The notes: generated by a model not told the origin, from the sequence alone. 64,000 nucleotides of DNA from AP-15 sp963755435 (GCA_963755435.1 CAVWJX010000003.1:496001-560000), one strand, 5' to 3'; counted from the first letter of the stretch, positions 54,416 to 63,628 are shown. Numbers and translations: made by a program.

Positions 54416-55569
54416 TGGACGGCCTGCAGCGCGGCAGTGCCGCGATCGTCGGCGTCGCCGAATCCGATCTGGGTGCGGTCGCACGGGATATGAGCGCCGT
54501 CGATCTGATGGCGCAGGGCATCCACCGCGCGCTCGCCGATTGCGGGCTCGGCTTGCGCGATATCGACGGCCTCCTTTGCGCGACCGCGCAGAGCCGAACC
54601 TCGGGTCTCAGCCTCGCCGAATATCTCGGTATCTCGCCGGCCTTCGTCGACAGCACGATCCTCGGCGGTTCGTCCTTCATGTTTCATGTGGCGCATGCCC
54701 AGATGGCGTTGCAGCAGGGGTTGTGCCAGGTCGCGGTCATCGCCTATGGCTCGACCCAACGCACGATCGGCCGCCGCCACGCCTCGGTGCGCGAGTATAA
54801 TCCTTACGAGACGCCGTTCCGGCCATTCCTGCCGTCGACCGCCTATGCGCTCGCCGCTTCGCGCCACATGCACGAGTTCGGCACCACCCGCGAACAATTG
54901 GCCGCGGTCGCGGTGGCGGCGCGGCAATGGGCGCTCCTGAACCCGGTCGCCTGGGAAAAGCAGCCCTTGACGATTGCCGAGGTGCTGTCAGCTCGAATGG
55001 TCAGCTATCCGTTCACCGTGCGCGACATCTGCCTCGTGACCGATGGCGGCGGTGCGGTGATCATGACCACGGCCGACCGCGCGCGCTCGCTCAGAAAGCC
55101 GCCGGCCTATGTGCTCGGCTGCGGCCAGGCGATCACCCACGCCAACATTTCGAGCATGCCCGACCTGACCGAGACGGGTGCCGTCGCCTCGGGCCGCGCC
55201 GCCTATGACATGGCCGGGCTCGGGCCGTCCGACATCGACGTGCTTGAACTCTACGACGCGTTCACAATCAATCCGATCTTGTTCCTAGAAGACCTCGGCT
55301 TCTGCAAAAAGGGTGAGGGCGGTGGGTTTGTCGCGGGCAACCGCATCGCCCCCGGCGGCAGCCTCCCCGTCAACACCAATGGCGGCGGCCTGTCCTATTG
55401 CCATCCCGGCATGTACGGCCTCTTTCTGCTGATCGAGGCGACGCGGCAGCTTCGCGGCGAGTGCGGCGTCCGCCAAATCGCCGATTGCGAAACCGCCCTC
55501 GCACACGGCAATGGCGGCGTGCTGTCCTCGCAAGCCACCGTCATCCTCGGCACGCAGGCGACAGTTTGA
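54415..55569 (+). CDS. Thiolase-like protein of the SCP2/lipid-transfer type, lacking catalytic cysteines
   Basis: A 384-residue thiolase fold: AAIVGVAESDLG start, LLCATAQ, YGSTQR, GAVIMTT, and the C-terminal GGGLSYCHPGMYG with the conserved CHP/GHP loop. At the place of the nucleophilic Cys the sequence is TILGGSSFMFHVAHA, with Ser. At the place of the second Cys it is LAHGNGG. True thiolase chemistry is therefore unlikely. Relatives with a DUF35 partner, such as the Ltp2-ChsH2 type of steroid side-chain degradation, act as retro-aldolases on acyl-CoA. That role, or acyl-CoA cleavage in general, is the best guess. Confidence 0.85.
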   Translation: MDGLQRGSAAIVGVAESDLGAVARDMSAVDLMAQGIHRALADCGLGLRDIDGLLCATAQSRTSGLSLAEYLGISPAFVDSTILGGSSFMFHVAHAQMALQQGLCQVAVIAYGSTQRTIGRRHASVREYNPYETPFRPFLPSTAYALAASRHMHEFGTTREQLAAVAVAARQWALLNPVAWEKQPLTIAEVLSARMVSYPFTVRDICLVTDGGGAVIMTTADRARSLRKPPAYVLGCGQAITHANISSMPDLTETGAVASGRAAYDMAGLGPSDIDVLELYDAFTINPILFLEDLGFCKKGEGGGFVAGNRIAPGGSLPVNTNGGGLSYCHPGMYGLFLLIEATRQLRGECGVRQIADCETALAHGNGGVLSSQATVILGTQATV

Positions 55570-55587
55570 TTTAAGGGCGCAGCATCG

Positions 55588-55683
55588 ATGCCGATCGACA
55601 TAGCGAAGCTTTCCGATGACCAGCTAAAAACCTTACCGGAAACCGCCGTTTTTGAGGGGTCGTTGGCGACGCAAATATCTTGA
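55588..55683 (+). pseudogene. Truncated start of a small LSDDQLK-type hypothetical protein
   Basis: An ATG opens MPIDIAKLSDDQLKTLPETA and the frame stops after 31 residues. The phrase I-A-K-L-S-D-D-Q-L-K-x-L is the common beginning of small alphaproteobacterial proteins of ~80 residues, so this is probably a fragment. Confidence 0.35.
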
Positions 55684-55779
55684 GATTGGACGCCTTCATT
55701 GCCGTCATTGGCTATGGTCCAGCTACCAGCGACGCCAAACTCTGGCGGAATCGAAATTCCGACCGACAGGAGAAGGGCT

Positions 55780-56016
55780 GTGGCGATCCACATCGGCGGT
55801 TACGCAATTGAAATACACCCCATCGCGCCTCTTCTACTCCTTATTGCCCTAGCATTCGTGGTAATCAGCGTCATAGCCATAATACGGACAATTCAGAAGG
55901 CAGGATTTAATGGTTGGTGGTTTCTCATAATGTTTGTTCCAGTGCTGAATATGCTCGCTTTATGGCGTTTCGGATTTGGTTCCTGGCCGGCATTACCTGA
56001 TAGGCGCTCATCGTAA
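55780..56016 (+). CDS. Small two-helix membrane protein
   Basis: 78 residues from a GTG at 55780 with AGGAGAAGG 2-7 bases before it. Two membrane segments are clear: PIAPLLLLIALAFVVISVIA and WWFLIMFVPVLNMLALW, joined by a short basic loop (RTIQKAGFNG). The loop and second helix resemble the end of DUF805-like proteins. The lower GC content and lack of neighbours on the operon suggest an orphan. Function unknown. Confidence 0.6.
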   Translation: MAIHIGGYAIEIHPIAPLLLLIALAFVVISVIAIIRTIQKAGFNGWWFLIMFVPVLNMLALWRFGFGSWPALPDRRSS

Positions 56017-56032
56017 GGAGGTGTACAGCCAC

Positions 56033-56118
56033 GTAGGGCGGAAGAGCGGAGCGTATTCCGCCGCCCTCGTTCGACGGTCCATGGGCGTGGCGGAAGGCGC
56101 TGCGCTTTTCCGCCCTAC
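56033..56118. repeat. REP-like inverted repeat
   Basis: Two 31-base arms, GTAGGGCGGAAGAGCGGAGC... (56033-56063) and its near-complement ending CTTTTCCGCCCTAC (56088-56118), match at about 27 positions and flank a 24-base spacer. This GTAGGGCGGA-type palindrome is a well-known dispersed intergenic repeat of proteobacteria. Confidence 0.7.
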
Positions 56119-56248
56119 TGCCTGTCCTCGGGCCGCGCAAGCGCGGACCCGTGGGCCGGTATGGGCGAAAAAGAAAGCAGGCTCCGGGTTCACGCGATGG
56201 CAAGAATGACGAATAATGGACGCGCGGGATCCGCGGGAGGGACACGAC

Positions 56249-58369
56249 ATGGCCGAAGGCGCATTGGTTCGCTTTGAGAATGAGGACGGGATCGGCGTCA
56301 TCACGATCGACAACCCGCCGGTCAACGCGCTGTCCCCGGGGGTGCCGGAGGGCGTCATCGAGAATATCGAGCGCGGCAATGCCGACCCAGCGATAAAAGC
56401 GATGGTGCTGATCGGTGCGGGCAGGAGCTTTATCGCCGGCGCCGATATCCGCACCTTCGGCAACCGCCCGCCGCCGGTGCTGGGCAAGCGCGCGCACGAT
56501 GCGCTCGACGCCAGCCAGAAGCCAGTGGTCGCGGCGATCCACGGCTATGCGTTGGGCGGCGGGTTCGAGATCGCGCTCGCCTCCAACTATCGCATCGCGG
56601 TGCCGAGCGCCAAGGTCGGGCTGCCCGAGGTGCTGATCGGCATCATCCCCGGAAGCGGCGGGACCCAGCGGCTGCCGCGGCTGATCGGCCCCAAGGCGGC
56701 GCTCGACATGATCGTCAGCGGTCGCCACGTGCCGGCGGAGGAGGCGAAACGCCTCGGCATCATCGACGAACTGGTCCCCGAGGGCGCCGATCTGCGCCAA
56801 GCGGCGATCGCGTTTGCCCGCCGGGTCGCCGACACCAGGCCGTTGCCGCGCATCCGCGATCATGACGAGAAGCTCGCCGAAGCAACAGCCGATCCCGGCA
56901 TGTTCGAGGCGATGCGCAAATCGATCGCGCGCCGCGCCCGCGGCCAGAAGGCGCCCTATCATTGCATTCAGTCGGTCGAAAACGCCTGTACTTTGCCGTT
57001 CGACGACGGCATCGCGCGTGAGCGCGAGCTGTTCAATGAGCTTGAAAACTCGGCTGAGGCGCGCGCCTTGCGTTACGCGTTCTTTGCCGAGCGCGAGGTG
57101 GCGCGGCTGCCCGACATCCCGCGCGACACGCCATTGCGCCCGATCAAGAGCGCGGCCATCGTCGGCGCCGGCACGATGGGCGGCGGCATCGCCATGAGCT
57201 TTGCCGAGTTCGGCTTCCCAGTGAAGTTGCTCGAGATCGACGAGGACGCGCTGGCCCGCGGGCTCGCCCGCATCCGCGGCAATTACCAGACCAGCGTCAC
57301 GCGCGGCAGCCTCTCGGGCGCAGAGATGGAGCGACGGCTCGGGCTGATCGAAGGGGTCGGCAGCTACGACGATATCAGAGAGGCCGACGTCGTCATCGAG
57401 GCGGTGTTCGAGCGCATCCCGGTCAAGGAGGAGGTGTTCAAAAAGCTCGACCAGGTGATGAAGCCCGGCGCCCTGCTGTTCTCGAACACATCGGGCATCG
57501 ACATCGACATCATGGCGAACGCGACCAAGCGCCCGCAGGACGTCGCCGGCACGCATTTCTTCGCCCCGGCCAATGTGATGAAATTGTTCGAGGTCGTGCG
57601 CGGCGCGAAAAGCGCCCCCGACACCCTGATGACGGCGATGGATCTCGGCCGCAAGATCGGCAAGGTCAGCGCCATGGCCGGCAATTGCGACGGCTTTGTC
57701 GCCAACCGCAGCCGCACGCCCTTTGGCACCGAGATGATCATCCTGGTCGAGGAAGGAGCGCTGCCCGAGCAGGTCGACAAGGTCATGGTCGATTTTGGCT
57801 ATCCGATCGGGCCGTTCGCGACCGCCGATCTGTCCGGGCTCGACATCGGCTACGACAGCCGCCAGAGGCGCGCCGCGCAAAACCCGAACTACCGCAAATT
57901 GCCGATCGCCGACCATCTGGTCGAGATCGGGCGGCTCGGCCAGAAGAGCGGAGCCGGCTGGTTCCGCTATGAAAGAGGCGACCGCACACCCCATCCCGAC
58001 CCCGAGGTTGCGCGCATCATCAAGGACAAGGCAGCTGAACTCGGCATCGCCCAGCGAAATTTCACCGACGACGAGATTCTGCGCCGGCTGCTGTTCGCCT
58101 CGGTCAACGAGGCTTGCAAGATCCTCGAAGAGGGCAAGGCTTACCGGGCCAGCGACATCGATGTGATGTGGCTCAATGGCTTCGGCTTTCCGCGCTACCG
58201 CGGCGGGCTGATGTACTGGGCCGACGGCATCGGCGTAGCCGAGATCTATCGTCAGATCGCGCAATGGCACCAGCGCTATGGCGAGCGCTGGGCCCCCGCC
58301 GCGCTGTTGCGCCGTCTCGCCGAAACCGGGACGCCATTCCGCGACGCCAAACCCGGGCCGGTGGGCTGA
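56249..58369 (+). CDS. FadJ-like fused enoyl-CoA hydratase / 3-hydroxyacyl-CoA dehydrogenase
   Basis: A 706-residue multifunctional enzyme. Residues ~1-180 are a crotonase domain with GAGRSFIAGADIRTFG and GYALGGGFEIALA (oxyanion hole), then Glu in GLPEVLIGIIPGSGGTQRLP. From about residue 303, IVGAGTMGGGIAMSFAEFGF opens the NAD domain; the catalytic His lies in AGTHFFAPANVMKL. Two C-terminal HAD domains end with NGFGFPRYRGGLMYW. It runs two steps of beta-oxidation. The ATG at 56249 has GGGAGG upstream. It lies just after the thiolase-like pair but without its own true thiolase here. Confidence 0.93.
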   Translation: MAEGALVRFENEDGIGVITIDNPPVNALSPGVPEGVIENIERGNADPAIKAMVLIGAGRSFIAGADIRTFGNRPPPVLGKRAHDALDASQKPVVAAIHGYALGGGFEIALASNYRIAVPSAKVGLPEVLIGIIPGSGGTQRLPRLIGPKAALDMIVSGRHVPAEEAKRLGIIDELVPEGADLRQAAIAFARRVADTRPLPRIRDHDEKLAEATADPGMFEAMRKSIARRARGQKAPYHCIQSVENACTLPFDDGIARERELFNELENSAEARALRYAFFAEREVARLPDIPRDTPLRPIKSAAIVGAGTMGGGIAMSFAEFGFPVKLLEIDEDALARGLARIRGNYQTSVTRGSLSGAEMERRLGLIEGVGSYDDIREADVVIEAVFERIPVKEEVFKKLDQVMKPGALLFSNTSGIDIDIMANATKRPQDVAGTHFFAPANVMKLFEVVRGAKSAPDTLMTAMDLGRKIGKVSAMAGNCDGFVANRSRTPFGTEMIILVEEGALPEQVDKVMVDFGYPIGPFATADLSGLDIGYDSRQRRAAQNPNYRKLPIADHLVEIGRLGQKSGAGWFRYERGDRTPHPDPEVARIIKDKAAELGIAQRNFTDDEILRRLLFASVNEACKILEEGKAYRASDIDVMWLNGFGFPRYRGGLMYWADGIGVAEIYRQIAQWHQRYGERWAPAALLRRLAETGTPFRDAKPGPVG

Positions 58370-58455
58370 GCGAGCCTGCCGCGCTGCCCGGGCTGGACGC
58401 GGACGGCGGGGGCCGGTAGCGTCGCGGCCCCGAACTTTGGCGGAGCGAGCGAGCA

Positions 58456-59175
58456 ATGCGACCCTCGGGACGCGCTTCTGACATGATGCGGCCGGTCAGC
58501 CTTGAGCCCGGTGTCGCCAAATATGCCGAGGGATCGTGCCTGGCGCGGTTTGGCGACACCCATGTCTTGTGCACCGCCACGGTTGAGGAGCGGGTGCCGC
58601 CGTTTCTGCGCAACACCGGCAAGGGCTGGGTTACCGCCGAATACGGCATGCTGCCGCGTTCGACTCACACCCGCACCGACCGCGAGGCGGCGCGCGGTCG
58701 GCAGAGCGGGCGCACCCAGGAGATCCAGCGGCTGATCGGGCGCAGCCTGCGCGCGATCACCGATCTCGCCAAGCTCGGCGAGCGCCAAATCCGCATCGAC
58801 TGCGACGTATTGCAGGCCGATGGCGGGACCCGCACCGCCGCCGTCACCGGCAGCTATGTGGCGTTGCACTACGCATTTCAGCGGCTGGTTTCGGCCGGGC
58901 AGCTGGCCGCCTTGCCCCTCGCCGATAGTGTCGCCGCGGTATCGTGCGGCGTCGTCGCCGGCCACGCCGTGCTCGATCTCGATTACGCCGAGGATTCGCA
59001 GGCGATGACCGACGCGAATTTCGTGTTGACCGGTCGGGGTGGCATCGTCGAGATCCAGGCCACTGCAGAAGGCGCCCCGTTTGATGAGGCTGAGTTTGCC
59101 GAGATGCTGCAGCTGGCCCGCGCCGGCATCGCCGAACTGACCCAGCGGCAATGCGCGGCGCTGGGCCTCGGCTGA
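58456..59175 (+). CDS. rph: Ribonuclease PH
   Basis: A 239-residue phosphorolytic 3'-exonuclease that trims tRNA precursors. It shows MRPSGRASDMMRPVSLEPGV, HTRTDREAARGRQSGRTQEIQ (the phosphate-binding Arg and the signature), RQIRIDCDVLQADGGTRTAA, LDLDYAEDSQAMTDANFV and EIQATAEGAPFDEAE. All catalytic residues are visible and the length is normal. The rdgB gene starts 3 bases after its stop. Confidence 0.96.
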   Translation: MRPSGRASDMMRPVSLEPGVAKYAEGSCLARFGDTHVLCTATVEERVPPFLRNTGKGWVTAEYGMLPRSTHTRTDREAARGRQSGRTQEIQRLIGRSLRAITDLAKLGERQIRIDCDVLQADGGTRTAAVTGSYVALHYAFQRLVSAGQLAALPLADSVAAVSCGVVAGHAVLDLDYAEDSQAMTDANFVLTGRGGIVEIQATAEGAPFDEAEFAEMLQLARAGIAELTQRQCAALGLG

Positions 59176-59178
59176 CCC

Positions 59179-59778
59179 ATGCCCCGCCGCTTCGAGGCTG
59201 ACCGGCTGGTCATTGCCAGCCACAATCCCGGCAAGGTCGAGGAGATCGCGGCCTTGCTGGCGCCGTTCGCGATTGGCGTGGTTTCGGCCGCGGCGCTCGG
59301 CCTGCCCGAACCCGAGGAAACCGGCGACAGCTTCGAGGCCAATGCCGCGCTGAAGGCGCGCGCCGCGGCCGAGGCGAGCTCCCTGCCGGCGCTTGCCGAT
59401 GATTCCGGACTTGCCGTACCGGCTTTGGGCGGTGCCCCCGGCATCTACTCGGCGCGCTGGGCCGGGGCCGAAAAAGATTTCGCGGCGGCGATGGCGCGGG
59501 TGCAGGGCGAGCTCGGCGACCGCGACCGTGCTGCGCATTTCGTGGCGGTGCTGGCGTTGGCCTGGCCTGACGGCGAGATTGCGCTGTTTCGCGGCGAGGT
59601 CGCGGGCCGTCTTGTCTGGCCACCGCGCGGCGAGCGCGGTTTCGGCTATGACCCGATGTTCGTGCCCGCGGCCGGCAGCCTGACTTTCGGTGAGATGGAG
59701 CCCTCTGAAAAGCACCGGATCAGCCACCGCGCCCGCGCTTTTGCCAAGCTGGTCGAGGCCTGCTTTGCCGGCGGCTGA
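59179..59778 (+). CDS. rdgB: Non-canonical purine NTP pyrophosphatase (RdgB/HAM1)
   Basis: A 199-residue enzyme that removes ITP, dITP and XTP from the nucleotide pool. Motifs: IASHNPGKVEEIAALL, TGDSFEANAALKARAAAEA, LADDSGLAVPALGGAPGIYS, GFGYDPMFVP and K-H-R-I-S-H-R-ARAF. The ATG lies 3 bases after rph, in the usual rph-rdgB-hemW order. Confidence 0.96.
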   Translation: MPRRFEADRLVIASHNPGKVEEIAALLAPFAIGVVSAAALGLPEPEETGDSFEANAALKARAAAEASSLPALADDSGLAVPALGGAPGIYSARWAGAEKDFAAAMARVQGELGDRDRAAHFVAVLALAWPDGEIALFRGEVAGRLVWPPRGERGFGYDPMFVPAAGSLTFGEMEPSEKHRISHRARAFAKLVEACFAGG

Positions 59779-59830
59779 GACGAAGACCGTCAAACCTTAC
59801 ACGAACCCTTTCCCGCATGCTGGGGAGGGA

Positions 59831-61009
59831 ATGGGAGAGGGCCGGGTCGGGGAGGGCGCCGTTCGCGAGCCGCTGGCGATCTATATCCACTGGCCATTCT
59901 GCCGGTCGAAATGCCCCTATTGCGATTTCAACAGCCATGTCCGCGACGGCATCGACCAGGCCCGTTGGCGGCGGGCGCTGCTGGCCGATCTCGACCACCA
60001 GGCGGTTTTGGTTTTGGGGCGCGTGGTCGGCTCGGTGTTTTTTGGCGGCGGCACCCCCTCCCTGATGCCGCCCGAGACAGTGGTGGCGTTACTAGACCGG
60101 GTTCACCAGCATTGGCCGGTCACGACCGATGTCGAGATCACCCTCGAAGCCAACCCCAACTCCGCCGAGGCCGCGCGTTTCCGCGATTTTGCCGCGGCCG
60201 GGATCAACCGGTTGTCGCTCGGCGTCCAGGCACTCGATCCGGCGGCCCTGCGCTTTCTCGGCCGGGCGCACGACCGTGACGAGGCGATCGCCGCGATCGA
60301 GCACGCCCGCGACGCGTTCATTCGGTTCTCGTTCGATCTAATATACGCCCGCCCCGGCCAGAGTGCCGTCCAATGGCGGCGTGAGCTCGACGAGGCGCTG
60401 GGCTTCGCTGGCGACCATCTCTCGCTCTATCAGCTGACGATCGAGCCCGGCACTGCCTTTGCGACTTTGGCCCGGCGTGGCGATCTGGTCCCGGCCGACG
60501 AAGACGTGGCGGTTCGGCTTTACGAGCTGACCCAGGACCGGCTCGCCGCCGCCGGGCTGCCCGCCTATGAGATTTCCAACCACGCCCGCCCCGGCGCCGA
60601 AAGCCGCCACAATCTCGCCTACTGGCTTTATCAGGATTACGTCGGGATCGGCCCGGGCGCGCATGGCCGCCTCACCCGCGGCGGCGTTAAATATGCGACC
60701 CGCCAGCGCCGCGCGCCCGAAGGTTGGCTCGCCTCGGTCGAACGCGCCGGCACCGGCCTCGAAGAAATCGCACCAATCGGCTGCGATGCCGCGATCGAGG
60801 AGATGTTGATGATGGGCCTGCGCCTCGCCGAGGGAGTAGCGCGCCGGCGCCTCGAGCAGCTGGCCGGGATAGACGTCGAGACTCGGTTCGCCCGCACCCT
60901 CCCACCGCTGGTCGAAGGCGGTTTCCTGACCCTCGACAGCGAGCGCCTGACCGCCACCGGCGCCGGCCGCCAGCGGCTCAACGCCGTGCTCGCCGCCCTG
61001 CTCGGCTGA
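59831..61009 (+). CDS. hemW: Heme chaperone HemW (radical SAM)
   Basis: About 392 residues. The radical SAM cluster is C-R-S-K-C-P-Y-C within IYIHWPFCRSKCPYCDFNSH, with the fourth Cys absent as in HemW and not CPDH. FFGGGTPSLMP and LEANPNSAEAARFRDFAAAG follow, and SLYQLTIEPGTAF and YEISNHARPGAESRHNLAYW are typical. The start is unsure: ATG 59831 follows GGGAGGGA, but the sequence from ~59800 to 59860 is a GC-rich dispersed-type repeat that has been read into the N-terminus, so the first ~15 residues are not conserved. Confidence 0.9.
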   Translation: MGEGRVGEGAVREPLAIYIHWPFCRSKCPYCDFNSHVRDGIDQARWRRALLADLDHQAVLVLGRVVGSVFFGGGTPSLMPPETVVALLDRVHQHWPVTTDVEITLEANPNSAEAARFRDFAAAGINRLSLGVQALDPAALRFLGRAHDRDEAIAAIEHARDAFIRFSFDLIYARPGQSAVQWRRELDEALGFAGDHLSLYQLTIEPGTAFATLARRGDLVPADEDVAVRLYELTQDRLAAAGLPAYEISNHARPGAESRHNLAYWLYQDYVGIGPGAHGRLTRGGVKYATRQRRAPEGWLASVERAGTGLEEIAPIGCDAAIEEMLMMGLRLAEGVARRRLEQLAGIDVETRFARTLPPLVEGGFLTLDSERLTATGAGRQRLNAVLAALLG

Positions 61010-61019
61010 AGAGCGCGGA

Positions 61020-61755
61020 TCAGCGCTGCTTTCCGTCGAGGGCGGCGCGGATCGTCTTCGCCAGGACGGCAAAGCTAAAGGGTTTGGCAATCACCGTGGC
61101 CCCACGCTCGATCCGCCCGTCTTCGCCGATAACTCTGCCGGCATAGCCGGTGGTGAACAGCACCTCGAGGCGCGATGTAGCCGCCGCGCGGCATTGGCGA
61201 GTTCGCGCCCGTGAATGCCTTGGGGTAGCCCGATGTCGGTGACTTGTCCGGTGCGCGAACCGAGATCGCGCGATAGGGCCAGCCGGCGTTCGCCGTCACC
61301 TTTTCGGTAATCTCGTGCACCGTCGCCAGCACTCCGCCGATGCCGGCCGGCGCGGTGTCGTCGGGAACCGGGCTGTAAGCGATGATGAAATGTGTTTCTT
61401 CGACGAACCCGTTTCGATTGATCTCCAGCGGAAGGTCGTCCATCCAGGTCGCGGGGCCGCCGTTCAACGGCGTATCGATCAGCGGTTTCAGGATGTCCCA
61501 GATCTCCGACTAGCACTCGCTGGCCGGCTGCGCCAGGGATTTGGGATCCTTATTTCCGAGGATCGGACGATGGGCGTCATTTTAGATCGAGATGTAGGTG
61601 GTCCCCACCACAGCAGCAGCGGAAATCGATTGGCCAGCAGCTGGCCGGCCATCATGCGTAGGTTGGCGACCAGGTCTCGACCGATCCGATCGGCGTATCC
61701 GGCCAGTTTTGCGCGCGGATCAGCGCGCCCATCTCGCTATCTCCGGCCAAAAATG
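61020..61755 (-). pseudogene. Remnant of a hybrid PAS histidine kinase
   Basis: On the minus strand, pieces in changing frames match a common alphaproteobacterial kinase. The N-terminal PAS region reads SEMGALIRAQNWPDTPIG and RFPLLLWWGP, then GGPATWMDDLPLEINRNGF and YSPVPDDTAPAGIGGVLAT, ending HEITEKV. Directly after that comes the last third of a receiver domain: EVLFTTGYAGRVIGEDGRIE and VIAKPFSFAVLAKTIRAAL. The kinase core and most of the receiver are missing. Stops and shifts break the frame (for example a TAG near 61510). Confidence 0.6.
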
Positions 61756-61975
61756 AAGCCGCGGCTCTTGATCTTGTCGGCGTTCGGCTATCGCACTTCT
61801 CCCGGATGCGGTGAGCCCGATTTACGGCCGGACCAGTAAGCCGCCCGATCTTGGCGGCACCCCGCGAAGCAATACTGCCAGCGCCCTGCTAACCACGCGA
61901 TCCAATATCTCAGAACGTTGTTTCGCCCAGCGGAGTTTCCGCGCTATCAATTGTTCGGCCGAGGGGACGCAGCCC

Positions 61976-63628
61976 ATGTCAAGGACGAGCAGGTCATACG
62001 ACTATGTCCTTGTCGGCGCCGGATCGGCAGGCTGCACCTTGGCTCATCGACTGAGCGAGGACGAAGCCGCTCGCGTGCTGGTGCTTGAGGCGGGTGGCTG
62101 GGACCGCGACCCGTGGATCCATATCCCGCTCGGCTGGGGCCGGATGCTGGCGCGGCGTCGGCACGACTGGATGTATTTCGCCGAGCCCGAGGCGACGATG
62201 GACGGGCGTGCGCTCGAATGCGCGCGCGGCAAGGTCATCGGCGGCTCGTCGTCGATCAACGCGATGGTCTATGTGCGCGGCCATCGCGGCGATTATCAGC
62301 GCTGGGCCGCGGCCGGGCTCGACGCCTGGTCGTATGCGCATGTGCTGCCTTATTTCCGCCGCCAGGAAAGTTGGGAAGGCGGCGCTGGCGCCTACCGCGG
62401 CGGCGACGGGCCGCTGACGGTGCGCCACTCGCGCTATGCAGATCCGCTGATCGAAGCCTACCTCGCGGCCGGCCGCGCTGCGGGGCACCCGATGACCGAA
62501 GATTACAACGGCGCGCAGCAGGAGGGCTTTGGCCGTTCGCAGATGACAATTCGGAACGGGCGCCGGTGCAGTGCCGCCGTCGCCTATCTGCGCCCGGCGT
62601 TGGCGCGGCGCAATCTCGATGTCCTGATCGGGTCGCTGGCGACGCGGGTGCTGTTTGAGGGTACCCGGGCGGTCGGCGTCGAATACCTGAAAGGTGGCGA
62701 ACGCCGAGTTGTCCGGGCCGAACGCGAGGTCATCCTATGCGGCGGTGTCGTCAACTCGCCCCAGCTGCTGATGCTGTCGGGGATCGGCGATCCCGCGGCG
62801 CTCGCGGCGCACCGGATTGCGGTCACGGCGCCACTTCCCGGGGTCGGGCATAACCTGCAGGATCACGTCTCGGTCGGCGTGAGCCACGCCCGCAGGGAGC
62901 CGGGTCCGCTGCACGCCAAGATGCGCGCCGATCGGATCGCGCGTGAACTGGCGCGAACCTATTTGCTCGGCCGGGGGATCGCCAGCGATCTGCCCGGCGG
63001 CCTGATGGCCTTTCTGCGATCGGGGCGGAAGCGCGGGCCGGAGACCGATCTTCCCGATATCCAGCTGCTGTTCAACGCCGCGCCGATGGCGGCTTCGCCC
63101 TACTTCCCCCCGTTCGCGCCGGTCTATGCCGACAGCTTCGCCTGCCGCGCCGTGCTGCTCCGGCCGCAAAGCCGCGGCCGGATCGAGCTCGTCTCGCCCG
63201 ACCCGCGGGCGGCGGTGCGCATCCGACAGAATTTCCTCGCAACGGACGAGGACTGGGCGACCCTGCGTGCCGGCGTCCGCCTGGTGCGCGATATCGGGAA
63301 CACCGCGCCCTTGGCGCCCTTCGCTGCGCGAGAGATCGCGCCCGGCCCCGATTGCCGTTCCGAGGCCGAGATAGACGCGCATATCCGGGCGTCCGCGATC
63401 ACCGTGCACCATCCGCTCGGCACCTGCAAAATGGGCCGGGCGAGCGACCCCGCCTCGGTTGTCGACCCCGAGTTGAAGGTGATCGGGGTGGAGGGCCTGC
63501 GCGTCGTCGACGCCTCGGTGATGCCCGACCTCGTCGGCGGCAACATCAACGCGGTAGTGATCATGATTGCCGAAAAGGCGGCCGACCTGATCCGCGGCCG
63601 GACGCCGCTCGCTCCGGTCAACGTCTGA
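61976..63628 (+). CDS. GMC-family FAD oxidoreductase (choline dehydrogenase-like)
   Basis: A 550-residue flavoenzyme. The FAD loop is YDYVLVGAGSAGCTLAHRLS with E in VLVLEAGG. ARGKVIGGSSSINAMVYVRG is GMC signature 1 and GGVVNSPQLLMLSGIG is signature 2. The active-site His lies in VHHPLGTCKMG at about residue 476 and the second in LVGGNINAVVIMIAEKAADL (Asn). These oxidise primary alcohols. The ATG at 61976 follows GAGGGGACG. Its substrate is not evident; no betaine gene is near. The enzyme is probably cytoplasmic since no signal is seen. Confidence 0.92.
   Translation: MSRTSRSYDYVLVGAGSAGCTLAHRLSEDEAARVLVLEAGGWDRDPWIHIPLGWGRMLARRRHDWMYFAEPEATMDGRALECARGKVIGGSSSINAMVYVRGHRGDYQRWAAAGLDAWSYAHVLPYFRRQESWEGGAGAYRGGDGPLTVRHSRYADPLIEAYLAAGRAAGHPMTEDYNGAQQEGFGRSQMTIRNGRRCSAAVAYLRPALARRNLDVLIGSLATRVLFEGTRAVGVEYLKGGERRVVRAEREVILCGGVVNSPQLLMLSGIGDPAALAAHRIAVTAPLPGVGHNLQDHVSVGVSHARREPGPLHAKMRADRIARELARTYLLGRGIASDLPGGLMAFLRSGRKRGPETDLPDIQLLFNAAPMAASPYFPPFAPVYADSFACRAVLLRPQSRGRIELVSPDPRAAVRIRQNFLATDEDWATLRAGVRLVRDIGNTAPLAPFAAREIAPGPDCRSEAEIDAHIRASAITVHHPLGTCKMGRASDPASVVDPELKVIGVEGLRVVDASVMPDLVGGNINAVVIMIAEKAADLIRGRTPLAPVNV

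Noticed and set aside
55925..58456. An 843-codon open frame antisense to the FadJ-like gene
   Set aside because: High GC opens the complementary frames over long coding genes. The sense strand carries all motifs of the FadJ family and the antisense product shows none.
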